A stretch of 64,000 nucleotides of DNA from Flagellimonas aequoris (GCF_003584165.1 NZ_QXFJ01000023.1:248001-312000); one strand, 5' to 3'. Positions 27,677 through 36,935 are shown, numbered from the stretch's first letter. Notes: a model not told the origin generated them from the sequence alone. Program-made: numbers and translations.

Positions 27677-28362
27677 TAGAGAACAAACTTATACCCCACG
27701 CCCTTCACGGTCTTAAAATGGTCGTCCCCAATTTTCTCCCTGAGCTTTCTTATGTGCACATCAATGGTACGGCCACCCACCACTACTTCGTTGCCCCATA
27801 CCTTGTCCAAAATCACTTCGCGCTTGAATACTTTATTGGGTTTGGAGGTAAGTAGCGACAAAAGTTCGAACTCTTTTCGGGGAAGCACGATCTCTTCACC
27901 GTCATTTACAATCTTGTACTCTTCGCGGTTGATTACAATGTTGCCGACCTTCACAATCTCGTCAACCTCTTTTTTCTCTTCCTTCAATCTTCTCAACAAG
28001 GCTTTTACCTTACTTACCAAAACCTTTGGTTTTATGGGTTTGGTGATATAGTCATCGGCACCGGCGTCAAAACCGGCCACTTGGGAGTAATCCTCCCCTC
28101 GGGCAGTCAAAAATGCAATGATCGTATTTTCCAGTCCTGGTGTATTGCGTATCATTTCGCAAGCTTCAATACCATCCATTTCGGGCATCATCACATCCAT
28201 AATGATCAAATGGGGCTGTTTCTTTTTTGCCTTGGCAACGCCTTCCACACCATTTTTGGCAGTGAAGACCTCATAACCCTCGGCAGAAAGATTATAACTC
28301 ACAATTTCCAGAATATCAGGTTCATCATCAACAAGTAGAATCTTAATGTCCTTAGTTTTCAT
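27676..28362 (-). CDS. OmpR/PhoB-family response regulator
   Basis: A 228-residue regulator. The receiver has the acidic pair D12-D13, the phosphate acceptor D56 (IIMDVMMPEMDG), T86 and K108 (DYITKPIKP). The winged-helix DNA-binding domain includes LTSKPNKVFKREVILDKVWG and RTIDVHIRKLREKIG. It is the first gene of a two-gene operon with its kinase. Upstream lies an array of 11-bp-spaced TAAC half-sites, the expected geometry for this family, suggesting autoregulation. Confidence 0.93.
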   Translation of the reverse strand: MKTKDIKILLVDDEPDILEIVSYNLSAEGYEVFTAKNGVEGVAKAKKKQPHLIIMDVMMPEMDGIEACEMIRNTPGLENTIIAFLTARGEDYSQVAGFDAGADDYITKPIKPKVLVSKVKALLRRLKEEKKEVDEIVKVGNIVINREEYKIVNDGEEIVLPRKEFELLSLLTSKPNKVFKREVILDKVWGNEVVVGGRTIDVHIRKLREKIGDDHFKTVKGVGYKFVL

Positions 28363-28388
28363 GGGATGGTATTTCTGTGTTAATCCGT

Positions 28389-28396
28389 CAAATGTA
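28389..28396 (-). promoter_or_regulatory. Predicted -7 element for the two-component operon
   Basis: The minus strand reads TACATTTG, a perfect TAnnTTTG, 27 bases before the regulator ATG. No TTG is present at the normal -33 distance; the phased TAAC array occupies that area, as expected for an activator-dependent promoter. Confidence 0.5.
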
Positions 28397-28422
28397 AAGA
28401 TAATACACTAATGGCATAAATG

Positions 28423-28492
28423 CTTAACGTTCATTTAATCTGATAACCTTATTGTAACGATTATGGCATGAAGTCTTAACATGCAGCTAACA
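28423..28492. promoter_or_regulatory. Pho-box-like array of 11-bp-phased TAAC half-sites
   Basis: TAAC occurs at 28425, 28444, 28455, 28477 and 28488, with TAAT at 28436. Spacings are 11 (28425-28436), 11 (28444-28455), 22 (28455-28477) and 11 (28477-28488). OmpR/PhoB regulators bind direct repeats with an 11-bp period, and E. coli Pho boxes have this layout with a different core. The array sits between the divergent response regulator (28362) and TonB receptor (28550) genes, 58-130 bases from each start. A longer direct repeat, ATGGCAT...CTTAAC, recurs with a 52-bp offset (28411 and 28463). Confidence 0.65.
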
Positions 28493-28549
28493 CCGCTTTT
28501 ACAGCCTCCCCGTTTCTTTGCCCCGAATTCTAATCCTATAGAGCAAAGT

Positions 28550-31372
28550 ATGAAAACTTACCTTATAGTGGCCTTTTCCTTATTTACCTTGATTGCTTCC
28601 GCTCAGCAGAATGGAAGCATTGTGGGTAAGTTGACGGACAAGGAACTAAACAATGACCCTCTTCCCTTTGCCAATGTGCTCATAAAGGGATCAACAAAGG
28701 GGACCACTTCCGATTTTGATGGTCTTTTTGAGATTGCCGATGTTGAGCCCGGAACCTACACCTTGGTTATCAGCTTTTTGGGATACGAAACCTTGGAGGT
28801 GCCCAATGTAACCGTTGAAGCAGGAAAAGTTACTGAGATAAACGCCGGACTTGGCGCCAGCAGTGTTGGTTTGGACGAGGTTGTGGTAACCACCACCGCC
28901 AGAAAGGACTCCGAAGTTGCCCTGTTACTTCAACAAAAAAATGCCTTGGTCATGCAAGAAGCCATCAGTGCCGAAGCATTAACCTTAAAAGGTATAGACG
29001 ATGCCGCCGCTGCTGTGGCCCAAATTTCCGGTATTTCCAAACAACAGGGATCGAGCAACGTCTATGTGAGAGGTTTGGGAGACCGTTACCAAAATACTAC
29101 TATGAACGGGCTTTCACTGCCATCCAACGATGTGAACAAAAAGAACATCAATCTTGATCTTTTTGGTTCATCCATTATTGAAAACGTATCGGTGAGCAAA
29201 GCCTATAGCCCTACTTTCTACGGTGATTTTGCCGCTGGTAACGTGAACATCGATTCCAAGGAATATACCGGCGATGGTTACCTGAATGTGTCCGTTGGCG
29301 GGGGAATAAACACCAATGCCGCCGGGGAGGATTTTGTAAAAAGCGAAGGCACTGGGGATTTCGGCTTCTACAACAGATATAGCCATGATCCTTTCGCTGT
29401 TATCCTATCACATGGTGTAGATCCTGAAGAAGCCATGGACCCCATTAATTTTTCTGGTGCCATTGAAGGAGGATATTCGTTCAATTTTAATAACGACAAA
29501 TCCAGATTGAGCTTTTTTGGAGCTGCAAGTTTTGGGAACTCATATGAATTAAGGGAAGGTCCTGCCAGGGATTTTACCAACGTATTGAAATTTGATTTCC
29601 CAACGGTTCGCGAATACGCATATAAGACCACTACTACCATGCTTGGCAATATAGCCTACAAGATAAACAGTGATCACAAAGTGAAATTCAGTTCCCTGTT
29701 CGTGAACAATTCCACTGACGCCGTTGGTTATTATGGCATTGATGGTGATGGTTATAACAGAGATGGTATTACTTCGGACAATGGTTTCTTTATACAGAAC
29801 ACACAGTTCAACCAAGACATGATCTTTGTGAACCAATTGACCGGGCAACATATTTTTGATGAGAAACTTTCCTTTGACTGGGGTGTGGGCTTCAACAAAG
29901 TGTTCTCCGATGAGCCGGATAGAAAAAGGTTTACCATGGAGAACTACCAATTCAGTTTGGATGATGACCCTACAACCAACCCTGTATTTTTCACCAATAC
30001 CGCTTTCGAAAATCAACGTTTCTTCCAGAGTATCGAGGATGATGAGTTGAACAGCTATATGGATTTGTCCTATAAACTATCTGATAACATTACCATGAGT
30101 TTCGGATACAATGGGAGAAGAAAGGAACGTAGGTTCAACAGTATCCGCTATGGCTATCGTGTTTTCGACAGAACTACGGAAATTCCAGATGTGAACGATT
30201 TGAACTCATTTTTTACCATTGAGAACAGTAGTTTGGTGGGAAGTGAAAATGCATTGTATGAAATCAGGAACCTCAACCCTATAAACAATGATATTGGTTC
30301 CATCAACAGACCTGGGCTACCTGATAATACCTATAAAGGAAACCTAGGTATCCATGCCGGTTACGTTTCGGTCGATTTTAAAGTTGGGGAAAAGTTGAAC
30401 ATCGTTCCCGGATTAAGGGCTGAGTCCGTTAGCCAAAAAATTGTTTACGATGTAATCAACCTTCCACCGAACGATCCTGGTTTTAGAAATGTGTATGAAA
30501 ATCTATTTCTCCCAAGCCTTAACGTGAAATATGCCCTTACCGAGAATTCGAACCTTAGGGCAAGTTTCAGCAATACGGCCTCATTCCCAGAATTTAAGGA
30601 AGTTGCCCCCTTTGTTTATGAAGGCGTAACGCAACGTGTGGGTGGTAACCCCGACCTTTTTGGAGGAAGAAATGGTAAAGGGGTGAACTATTCCAACATC
30701 TACAACTTTGACCTCAAATACGAATGGTTCTTGGAAAGGGGAGAAATCATTTCTCTTGCCGCTTTCGGAAAATTGATCCAAGACCCTGTAAACAAGGTGA
30801 TCGCCGCAGATGCAACAGGAACCCAGCGCTTTTTTAGAACTGGAGACCAAGCAGAGGCCTACGGAGTGGAACTTGAGCTTAGAAAAAATCTTATTACCGA
30901 TGCTGATGATAATGCCACTGTTTCGGTGGGTATGAACGCAGCTTACACATACACCAACCAAGACCTTAAGGCTATTGAGGCTGGAGACGAAAATACTTTT
31001 GGAACTTCATTTGATCGGGACTCGGACGAATTGGAAGGTGCGTCTCCTTTCATCATCAATGCCGATTTGAACTATAGTCCCGTTTTTGGATCCTATAAAC
31101 CAAAAGCAACCGTGGTGTTCTCCTATTTCTCCGATCGTATTTATGCACTTGGTGCTGGATCGTTGGGCAACATTGTTGAAAATGGGGTGCCTACCTTAAA
31201 CTTTGTGTGGCAGAACGCTTTCGGGGAACATATCGAAGCCAACTTGAGTGCCAGGAACCTATTGAATCCTGATGTGACCCTAACAAGGGAAAACACAGGA
31301 AATGGGGATATTATTATAAGACAGTATAACCTTGGGGTTAACATTGGGCTAACCCTTAAATATAAATTTTAA
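28550..31372 (+). CDS. TonB-dependent outer-membrane receptor
   Basis: A 940-residue receptor. A signal peptide (MKTYLIVAFSLFTLIASAQ) fixes the start at 28550. A carboxypeptidase-like beta-sandwich domain (about 25-105) precedes the plug (about 120-250, with VYVRGLGDRYQNTTMNGL) and a 22-strand barrel that ends in Phe (LTLKYKF). No SusD partner follows; instead there is a beta-helix lipoprotein 21 bases downstream. The upstream phased array suggests control by the PhoB-like regulator, so uptake of a phosphorus source is a reasonable but untested guess. Confidence 0.93.
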   Translation: MKTYLIVAFSLFTLIASAQQNGSIVGKLTDKELNNDPLPFANVLIKGSTKGTTSDFDGLFEIADVEPGTYTLVISFLGYETLEVPNVTVEAGKVTEINAGLGASSVGLDEVVVTTTARKDSEVALLLQQKNALVMQEAISAEALTLKGIDDAAAAVAQISGISKQQGSSNVYVRGLGDRYQNTTMNGLSLPSNDVNKKNINLDLFGSSIIENVSVSKAYSPTFYGDFAAGNVNIDSKEYTGDGYLNVSVGGGINTNAAGEDFVKSEGTGDFGFYNRYSHDPFAVILSHGVDPEEAMDPINFSGAIEGGYSFNFNNDKSRLSFFGAASFGNSYELREGPARDFTNVLKFDFPTVREYAYKTTTTMLGNIAYKINSDHKVKFSSLFVNNSTDAVGYYGIDGDGYNRDGITSDNGFFIQNTQFNQDMIFVNQLTGQHIFDEKLSFDWGVGFNKVFSDEPDRKRFTMENYQFSLDDDPTTNPVFFTNTAFENQRFFQSIEDDELNSYMDLSYKLSDNITMSFGYNGRRKERRFNSIRYGYRVFDRTTEIPDVNDLNSFFTIENSSLVGSENALYEIRNLNPINNDIGSINRPGLPDNTYKGNLGIHAGYVSVDFKVGEKLNIVPGLRAESVSQKIVYDVINLPPNDPGFRNVYENLFLPSLNVKYALTENSNLRASFSNTASFPEFKEVAPFVYEGVTQRVGGNPDLFGGRNGKGVNYSNIYNFDLKYEWFLERGEIISLAAFGKLIQDPVNKVIAADATGTQRFFRTGDQAEAYGVELELRKNLITDADDNATVSVGMNAAYTYTNQDLKAIEAGDENTFGTSFDRDSDELEGASPFIINADLNYSPVFGSYKPKATVVFSYFSDRIYALGAGSLGNIVENGVPTLNFVWQNAFGEHIEANLSARNLLNPDVTLTRENTGNGDIIIRQYNLGVNIGLTLKYKF

Positions 31373-31393
31373 TTCCTTTTTAAACTTAAACAG

Positions 31394-32581
31394 ATGAAAA
31401 ACAAGTTTTTATTTTTAGGTATAGCCGCTGCTTTGTTTATTGCTTGTGAAGCCGACGATACCGCAGATATTGTTATCAACGATAACAGTGTTACGAACAA
31501 CACCACCACAACAGGTGGCTCTTCGGAAGAAACCGAAGTAAGACTTAGTGGGGTTTACACCGAGGACTTGACCTTGGAGACCGGAAAGAATTATATCCTA
31601 ACCGGTTCCACAATTATGGCAAGCGGAACTACACTTACCATTCCCGCCGGTACAACTATTAAGGCTCAAGCCGCTGGTACCAGTGTTTATCTAGCCATTT
31701 CCCAAGGTGCCCAGATTATTGCCGATGGTAATGCTGCCAATCCAATCGTATTTACTTCCGCAGCTAGCAACCCATCTGCTGGTGACTGGGGAGGTTTGAT
31801 CCTTTTGGGAAGGGCTCCTATAAACTCTGTTACGGGTACCGCTACTTCTACATCAGAAATCGGAAACCTTCCCTACGGAGGAAACCAGTCTGATGACAAC
31901 TCAGGTATTTTAAGGTATGTAAGGGTAGAATACTCCGGTGGTGCAGCTGATGGACAATCTGAAAACAACGGATTTTCATTCTATGGTGTTGGAAATGGAA
32001 CCATCGTGGAGTACATCGAGGCATTGGAAGGAGATGATGATGGTTTGGAATTCTTCGGTGGTACCGTGGATGTTAGGTATGTATTGGTTGTCAATGCTGC
32101 CGATGACTCCATCGATTGGACCGAGGGCTTCTCTGGATCTGTTACTGACGCTTATGTAATCCAAGGTGATGGAATTGGTGACGAAGCTTTCGAGTGTGAT
32201 GGATTCAATACCGATTATACCAATGCAACCGGTACTTTCTCCAACCCAACGGTTTCCAATGTTACCATTGTGAGTGAGAGCACTTCCGACAGTACAAGAG
32301 GATTTTTGCTTCGTGCCGGTACACAAGGTACTTTTAGCAATATAGAAATTATTGGTAAGGCCACTGGTATTTCTGTAGACGATGACGATGCTGGTACTCC
32401 AACATCCCAAAACATTACTGATGACACCCTTACCTTTACTGATGTAACCTTTACTAATGTTGGTGCAAACACTGAGATTGATGGAGGTGTTGCCGAAGCT
32501 GATTTGGTAACAGGTATTGGAAACGGTACTGGAACTGATTTCGCTTCTTGGGGAACTGGCTGGACAGTTGGTGTCAACTAA
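31394..32581 (+). CDS. Beta-helix lipoprotein partnered with the TonB receptor
   Basis: A 395-residue lipoprotein (lipobox LFIAC, Cys18). A Thr-rich spacer (about 35-50) is followed by short repeats of parallel beta-helix type (LTIPAGTTIKAQA, GGLILLGRAPINS, SFYGVGNGTIVEYIEALEGD), rich in Gly, Asp and Thr. It is strongly acidic and likely binds calcium or a ligand at the cell surface. It is co-transcribed with the TonB receptor, and a strong terminator follows at 32605. I do not recognise a catalytic motif. Confidence 0.85.
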   Translation: MKNKFLFLGIAAALFIACEADDTADIVINDNSVTNNTTTTGGSSEETEVRLSGVYTEDLTLETGKNYILTGSTIMASGTTLTIPAGTTIKAQAAGTSVYLAISQGAQIIADGNAANPIVFTSAASNPSAGDWGGLILLGRAPINSVTGTATSTSEIGNLPYGGNQSDDNSGILRYVRVEYSGGAADGQSENNGFSFYGVGNGTIVEYIEALEGDDDGLEFFGGTVDVRYVLVVNAADDSIDWTEGFSGSVTDAYVIQGDGIGDEAFECDGFNTDYTNATGTFSNPTVSNVTIVSESTSDSTRGFLLRAGTQGTFSNIEIIGKATGISVDDDDAGTPTSQNITDDTLTFTDVTFTNVGANTEIDGGVAEADLVTGIGNGTGTDFASWGTGWTVGVN

Positions 32582-32604
32582 GAATTAAGCCCTTTAAAAT
32601 ATAG

Positions 32605-32634
32605 AGCCCCCGATAGTTCGGGGGCTTCTTTTTT
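32605..32634 (+). terminator. Rho-independent terminator after the receptor operon
   Basis: A 9-bp perfect stem (AGCCCCCGA / TCGGGGGCT), loop TAGT, followed by TCTTTTTT. It lies 24 bases after the beta-helix lipoprotein stop. Confidence 0.92.
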
Positions 32635-32732
32635 GCATTTCGTCGAAAAGTAACCCCCTATTCGTCAAATGGTTCCACATTCGCGTTGCATTTTTTTTAT
32701 ATTTGTGGCACAGCGTTTGCAACCATTAACGT

Positions 32733-33044
32733 ATGAAGCACTTTTACCTAGTCATGTTCTTTTTTGTATGTGCCTTCGGATTTTCTCAGGAAAATGCCAG
32801 GGGCAGTGCGGATATTGACGGGTTTAAGCTTTATCCCAACCCTGTTACCCAAGGCAAGGTCTATATCGAAACTTCACTGAATTCCCCAAAAAAAATCTTG
32901 GTTTTTGATGTGCTTGGTACCCAGGTTTTGGAGACCACCATTTTGGGCAAGGAACTCAACCTTTCCAGCTTGGACAAAGGGGTCTATATCTTACGCGTTT
33001 TTGAGAACAACAAGGTGGCTACCAGAAAGTTAATCATCAAATAG
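32733..33044 (+). CDS. Small T9SS-sorted protein, sorting domain only
   Basis: A 103-residue protein. A signal peptide of about 18 residues is followed almost at once by a type A T9SS C-terminal sorting domain (about 28-103) with DGFKLYPNPV, VYIETSLNS, LDKGVYILRV and the terminal Lys-rich RKLIIK. There is essentially no cargo between them. A TATATTTG -7 element (32698-32705) precedes it. It is a paralogue of the next gene. It may be a small surface protein or compete for or titrate the sorting machinery; this is speculation. Confidence 0.9.
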   Translation: MKHFYLVMFFFVCAFGFSQENARGSADIDGFKLYPNPVTQGKVYIETSLNSPKKILVFDVLGTQVLETTILGKELNLSSLDKGVYILRVFENNKVATRKLIIK

Positions 33045-33176
33045 CCTTTTTTTCCCTTCCCTAGACCACAAAATTCAAACGTTTCCCAACACAATCATCC
33101 GTTTCACAACAAATAATGGGTCTTAAGTAGCTGTTTGCCTACTTTTACATTGCGCATTTACCCCAAATCAGCTTAC

Positions 33177-33500
33177 ATGAAGAAACTCTACTTTATTTTA
33201 CTTATGGCTTTACCCATACTTACTTACGGTCAGGAGTTGGTCAGCATAAACACTGAGCCCATACAGGAACTCAAGGGTTTTAAAATGTACCCTAATCCGG
33301 CCTATGGGGATGAAGTCTACATTACGACAGAATCCAATGGCTCCAAGGATATCAAAATCTATGATGTTTTCGGAGAGGTTGTTTTAACGGATAGGATTAC
33401 CACCAATACATTGGATATTTCCCGACTTGTCCCCGGAGTGTATGTACTCCAGGTAACAGAGGACAAGAAGACCATGACCCGAAAGCTGGTCGTGAAATAA
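33177..33500 (+). CDS. Small T9SS-sorted protein, sorting domain only
   Basis: A 107-residue paralogue of the preceding gene. The signal peptide MKKLYFILLMALPILTYG sets the start at 33177; an upstream in-frame start lacks a signal. The sorting domain has GFKMYPNPAYGDEVYI, KIYDVFGEVV, LVPGVYVLQV and ends RKLVVK. As in its neighbour, there is no separate functional domain. A TACTTTTA near-match to the -7 element is about 36 bases upstream, and a terminator follows. Confidence 0.9.
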   Translation: MKKLYFILLMALPILTYGQELVSINTEPIQELKGFKMYPNPAYGDEVYITTESNGSKDIKIYDVFGEVVLTDRITTNTLDISRLVPGVYVLQVTEDKKTMTRKLVVK

Positions 33501-33511
33501 CAAGATCTTTT

Positions 33512-33541
33512 AAGCTCCTTTATCCAAGGGGCTTTTTTTTT
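33512..33541 (+). terminator. Rho-independent terminator
   Basis: Stem AAGCTCCTT / AAGGGGCTT (one T-G wobble) with loop TATCC, then a run of seven T residues. It closes the T9SS gene and lies directly before a promoter-like TAATTTTG (33545-33552). Confidence 0.85.
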
Positions 33542-33559
33542 GGGTAATTTTGCCCATCA

Positions 33560-34546
33560 ATGCACCCAATAGCCACAGATCGGATTTTCTCCATTGCCAA
33601 TTCAGATGAATTTGAGGCCATGGCATGGGAACTATTCAGGTTTCAATACCACCATAATACCATTTATAAAACGTTTTGCGACCTTTTGGATAAACCTCCT
33701 TCCCAAGTTGGTCCCTTTTTGGACATCCCTTTTTTACCTATAGAATTTTTCAAGACCCACAAGGTCATTTCCTCTTCGGAAGCACCCCAGGCTATTTTTG
33801 AAAGTAGTGGTACCACCCAAAGTTCAACCAGCAAACACTTGGTTCCCGATCTATCACTATATGAAGAAAGTTTTCTAAAAGGTTTTTCGCTTTTTTATGG
33901 CCCAGTGGAAGAATATTGTATCCTTGCCCTGTTACCCGCCTACTTGGAGCGGAAGGGATCCTCTTTGGTCTATATGGTCAACGAGATGGTGGCCCGTAGC
34001 CACCATCCTGATAGTGGGTTCTACCTCTATGACCTGGAAGCCCTTCATCAAAAACTATTGGAATTGGAAAAAAGGGGAACCAAAACGCTATTGATCGGGG
34101 TGTCCTTTGCCTTATTAGATTTGGCGGAACAATTCCCGATGAAACTGGATAACACTATCATCATGGAGACAGGGGGCATGAAAGGTCGCCGAAAAGAATT
34201 GATCAGGGAAGAGCTTCATGGAATTCTCACAAATGCCTTTGGTGTCCCTTCCATCCATTCCGAATATGGGATGACCGAACTGTTGTCCCAAGCCTATTCC
34301 AAGGGAAATGGAATTTTTGAAACGCCTCCCTGGATGAAAATCGTGACACGCGATACCGAAGATCCCTTGAGCCTTCAAGCTATGGGGAAAACAGGGGGAA
34401 TCAATATTATAGACCTCGCCAATGTATATTCCTGTTCCTTCATAGCCACCCAAGATCTGGGCAAAACCTATTCGGATGGTTCCTTTGAAGTTTTGGGAAG
34501 GTTCGACAGTTCCGATATTAGAGGTTGCAATTTGATGGTACTCTGA
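33560..34546 (+). CDS. LuxE-type acyl-protein synthetase
   Basis: A 328-residue member of the LuxE branch of adenylate-forming enzymes. The ATP motif is ESSGTTQSSTSKH, and METGGMKGRRKELIREEL, EYGMTELLSQAY and GRFDSSDIRG match the family. LuxE activates a fatty acid and hands it to a reductase; no luxA, B, C or D genes are here, so it probably acylates another acceptor. TAATTTTG ends only seven bases before the ATG, implying a very short or absent leader. It ends six bases from the convergent tyrS stop. Confidence 0.88.
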   Translation: MHPIATDRIFSIANSDEFEAMAWELFRFQYHHNTIYKTFCDLLDKPPSQVGPFLDIPFLPIEFFKTHKVISSSEAPQAIFESSGTTQSSTSKHLVPDLSLYEESFLKGFSLFYGPVEEYCILALLPAYLERKGSSLVYMVNEMVARSHHPDSGFYLYDLEALHQKLLELEKRGTKTLLIGVSFALLDLAEQFPMKLDNTIIMETGGMKGRRKELIREELHGILTNAFGVPSIHSEYGMTELLSQAYSKGNGIFETPPWMKIVTRDTEDPLSLQAMGKTGGINIIDLANVYSCSFIATQDLGKTYSDGSFEVLGRFDSSDIRGCNLMVL

Positions 34547-34552
34547 ACCTCT

Positions 34553-35848
34553 CTAGTCTACTACCAGAACAAAGTAATTCTTCTTGCCCCGCTGAAGGAG
34601 TACAAATTTGTTGTTGATCAAATCCGCTTCGGTAATCAAGTAATCCTCAGTGACCTTCTCCTTGTTTACTGAAATGGAATTTTGTTTCAACTCCCTTCTG
34701 GCCTCACCATTGGAGCTTAAAAAGCTGGTCTTGGCGGCCAATGCCCCGATCATATCCAAACCAGGCTGAAGTTCTTCCCTTGAAACTTGAGCTTGGGGAA
34801 CTCCTTCAAAAACATCCAGAAAGGTTTTCTCGTTCAATCCTTTCAGGTCTTCTGAAGTTGATTTTCCAAAAAGGATATCGCTGGCCTTAATGGCATTGTC
34901 CAAATCTTCTTTGGAATGGACCATGGTGGTCACTTCTTCCGCTAATTTCCTTTGCAATGCCCTCTCGTGGGGGGCTTCTTTATGGACTGCCACCAACTCC
35001 TCAATCTCCTGTTGGGTCAAAAAGGTGAAGATCTTGATATATTTTTCGGCATCCTCATCGGAAGTGTTCAACCAATACTGATAGAATTTATAGGGCGAGG
35101 TACGTTCCGCATCCAACCATACATTGCCCCCTTCGGTTTTACCAAATTTGGTCCCATCCGCTTTGGTAATCAAAGGACAGGTAAGGGCAAATCCCTTGCC
35201 TCCACCGATTCTTCTTATAAGTTCCGTTCCCGTGGTAATGTTCCCCCATTGGTCGCTACCTCCCATTTGAAGCGTACAGTCATGGTGCTGGTACAAGTAT
35301 AGAAAGTCGTACCCCTGAACCAACTGATAGGTAAACTCAGTAAAGGACATACCTTCCTTCGCATCCGCGGAAAGTCTCTTTTTCACGGAATCCTTAGCCA
35401 TCATGTAGTTCACTGTAATATGTTTTCCCACATCGCGGATAAACTCAAGGAAAGTGAAATCCTTCATCCAATCGTAGTTGTTCACCAAGACAGCGGCATT
35501 GGGTTCATCACTTTCAAAATCTAAAAAACGGCTCAACTGTGACTTGATCGCTTCTTGGTTGTGCCTCAAGGTTTTTTCATCCAAAAGATTTCGTTCAGCC
35601 GATTTACCCGAGGGGTCACCGATCATTCCCGTGGCACCTCCTACCAAAGCATATGGTTTATGACCCGCCAATTGAAAATGCCTTAACATCATTACACTTA
35701 CCAAATGGCCAATGTGCAAGGAGTCCGCAGTGGGATCAATGCCCACGTAAGCGGCACGCATTTCTTCCATAAGGTGTTCCTCGGCTCCGGGCATTACATC
35801 ATGCACCATTCCCCTCCATTGTAGTTCTTGGACAAAATTCTTAGACAT
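34553..35848 (-). CDS. tyrS: Tyrosyl-tRNA synthetase
   Basis: A 431-residue class I synthetase that charges tRNA-Tyr. The HIGH motif is at 45-48 ([10 protein letters not shown]), the KMSKS counterpart is KFGKTEGG, and a C-terminal S4 RNA-binding domain includes [13 protein letters not shown] start at the ATG at 35848, which gives the normal N-terminus; an upstream in-frame extension is unlikely because the promoter at 35871-35902 lies inside it. Confidence 0.97.
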   Translation of the reverse strand: MSKNFVQELQWRGMVHDVMPGAEEHLMEEMRAAYVGIDPTADSLHIGHLVSVMMLRHFQLAGHKPYALVGGATGMIGDPSGKSAERNLLDEKTLRHNQEAIKSQLSRFLDFESDEPNAAVLVNNYDWMKDFTFLEFIRDVGKHITVNYMMAKDSVKKRLSADAKEGMSFTEFTYQLVQGYDFLYLYQHHDCTLQMGGSDQWGNITTGTELIRRIGGGKGFALTCPLITKADGTKFGKTEGGNVWLDAERTSPYKFYQYWLNTSDEDAEKYIKIFTFLTQQEIEELVAVHKEAPHERALQRKLAEEVTTMVHSKEDLDNAIKASDILFGKSTSEDLKGLNEKTFLDVFEGVPQAQVSREELQPGLDMIGALAAKTSFLSSNGEARRELKQNSISVNKEKVTEDYLITEADLINNKFVLLQRGKKNYFVLVVD

Positions 35849-35870
35849 GGATTGTTTTTTTGAATGGTTG

Positions 35871-35902
35871 CAAATATAAAATGAACTTGGCACTTGACTC
35901 AA
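35871..35902 (-). promoter_or_regulatory. Bacteroidota-type promoter of tyrS
   Basis: On the minus strand: TTG (35902-35900), 21-base spacer, TATATTTG (35878-35871). Both elements match the TTG/TAnnTTTG consensus. The leader before the tyrS ATG would be about 18 bases. Confidence 0.8.
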
Positions 35903-35933
35903 AAATTACGGCACAAATAGGTATTTTTACAGC

Positions 35934-36935
35934 ATGATTTTGGTTACAGGAGGCACTGGATTGATAGGTTCGCACCTACTTTACCACTTGGTGAACAATG
36001 GACAGAAGGTCCGGTCGCTGTACCGAACCAAAGACTCATTGCAAAAAGTTTCCAAGGTTTTTGGGTATTATTCGGGGCAACCCAACCAATTGATGGGTCA
36101 AATCGATTGGGTTGTGGGCGATATCACCAATATTGGAGAACTTGAAAATGCATTCGATGGCATTGAGCAAGTCTATCATTGTGCCGCTCTGATTTCTTTC
36201 GACCCGAAGGATTTTAAGGTATTGGAAAAGACCAATGTGGAAGGAACGGCCAATATTGTGAACCTTAGCCTTAAATATGGCGTTCGAAAACTCTGTTATG
36301 TGAGTTCCATTGCCGCCATTGGCCCTAGTGTCAAGGGCAACGAGGCCACGGAAGAGAATGAATGGAACGAGGCCAGTGCATCCGTGTATGGCCTTACAAA
36401 ATATAATGCGGAACTAGAAGTTTGGCGTGGCTCCCAAGAAGGATTGTCCGTGGTCATCGTGAACCCTGGAGTGGTCATTGGACCAGGGTTTTGGAAGTCA
36501 GGGAGTGGCACTTTTTTCACGTACGCTGCCAAAGGCAAAAAGCATTTTATTCCCGGGGGTACCGGTTTTGTATCGGTAGGGGATGTGGTAAATGCCATGG
36601 TTTCCCTTATGGATTCCGATATACAATCGGAACGATTTATCCTGGTGAGCCAAAATTTGACCTATGGGCAATTGTTCCAAAAAATAGCCCCAAAATTGGG
36701 AGTAGAACCTCCATTAAAAAAGGTTTCCTATTCCTCCTTGGAGATGTTTTGGAGATTGGATTGGCTCCGAAGTAATTTGCTGGGTAAAAGACGAAGGCTT
36801 TCCAAAAATATGGCGAAGGGACTTTACCATCAAGAGATTTACGACAATTCCAAATTAAAAGAAACCCTTGGATTTCAATACGAAGATTTGGATAGGGCCA
36901 TCGATTTTTGTTGCACCAAGTTTAAGGCTTGGTAG
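35934..36935 (+). CDS. NAD(P)-dependent epimerase/dehydratase family protein
   Basis: A 333-residue short-chain dehydrogenase of the extended type. The dinucleotide motif is VTGGTGLIGSHLLYHL, followed by VVGDI and the active-site pattern S...YGLTKYNAE (YxxxK). Relatives act on sugar nucleotides, steroids or dihydroflavonols; the substrate is not clear. It is divergent from tyrS, with TATTTTTA just before the ATG as a near-consensus -7 element. Its last 14 bases overlap the convergent DUF4296 gene. Confidence 0.87.
   Translation: MILVTGGTGLIGSHLLYHLVNNGQKVRSLYRTKDSLQKVSKVFGYYSGQPNQLMGQIDWVVGDITNIGELENAFDGIEQVYHCAALISFDPKDFKVLEKTNVEGTANIVNLSLKYGVRKLCYVSSIAAIGPSVKGNEATEENEWNEASASVYGLTKYNAELEVWRGSQEGLSVVIVNPGVVIGPGFWKSGSGTFFTYAAKGKKHFIPGGTGFVSVGDVVNAMVSLMDSDIQSERFILVSQNLTYGQLFQKIAPKLGVEPPLKKVSYSSLEMFWRLDWLRSNLLGKRRRLSKNMAKGLYHQEIYDNSKLKETLGFQYEDLDRAIDFCCTKFKAW

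Noticed and set aside
28481..28549. Upstream ATG for the TonB receptor at 28481
   Set aside because: It adds 23 residues before a clear signal peptide and lies inside the regulatory array.
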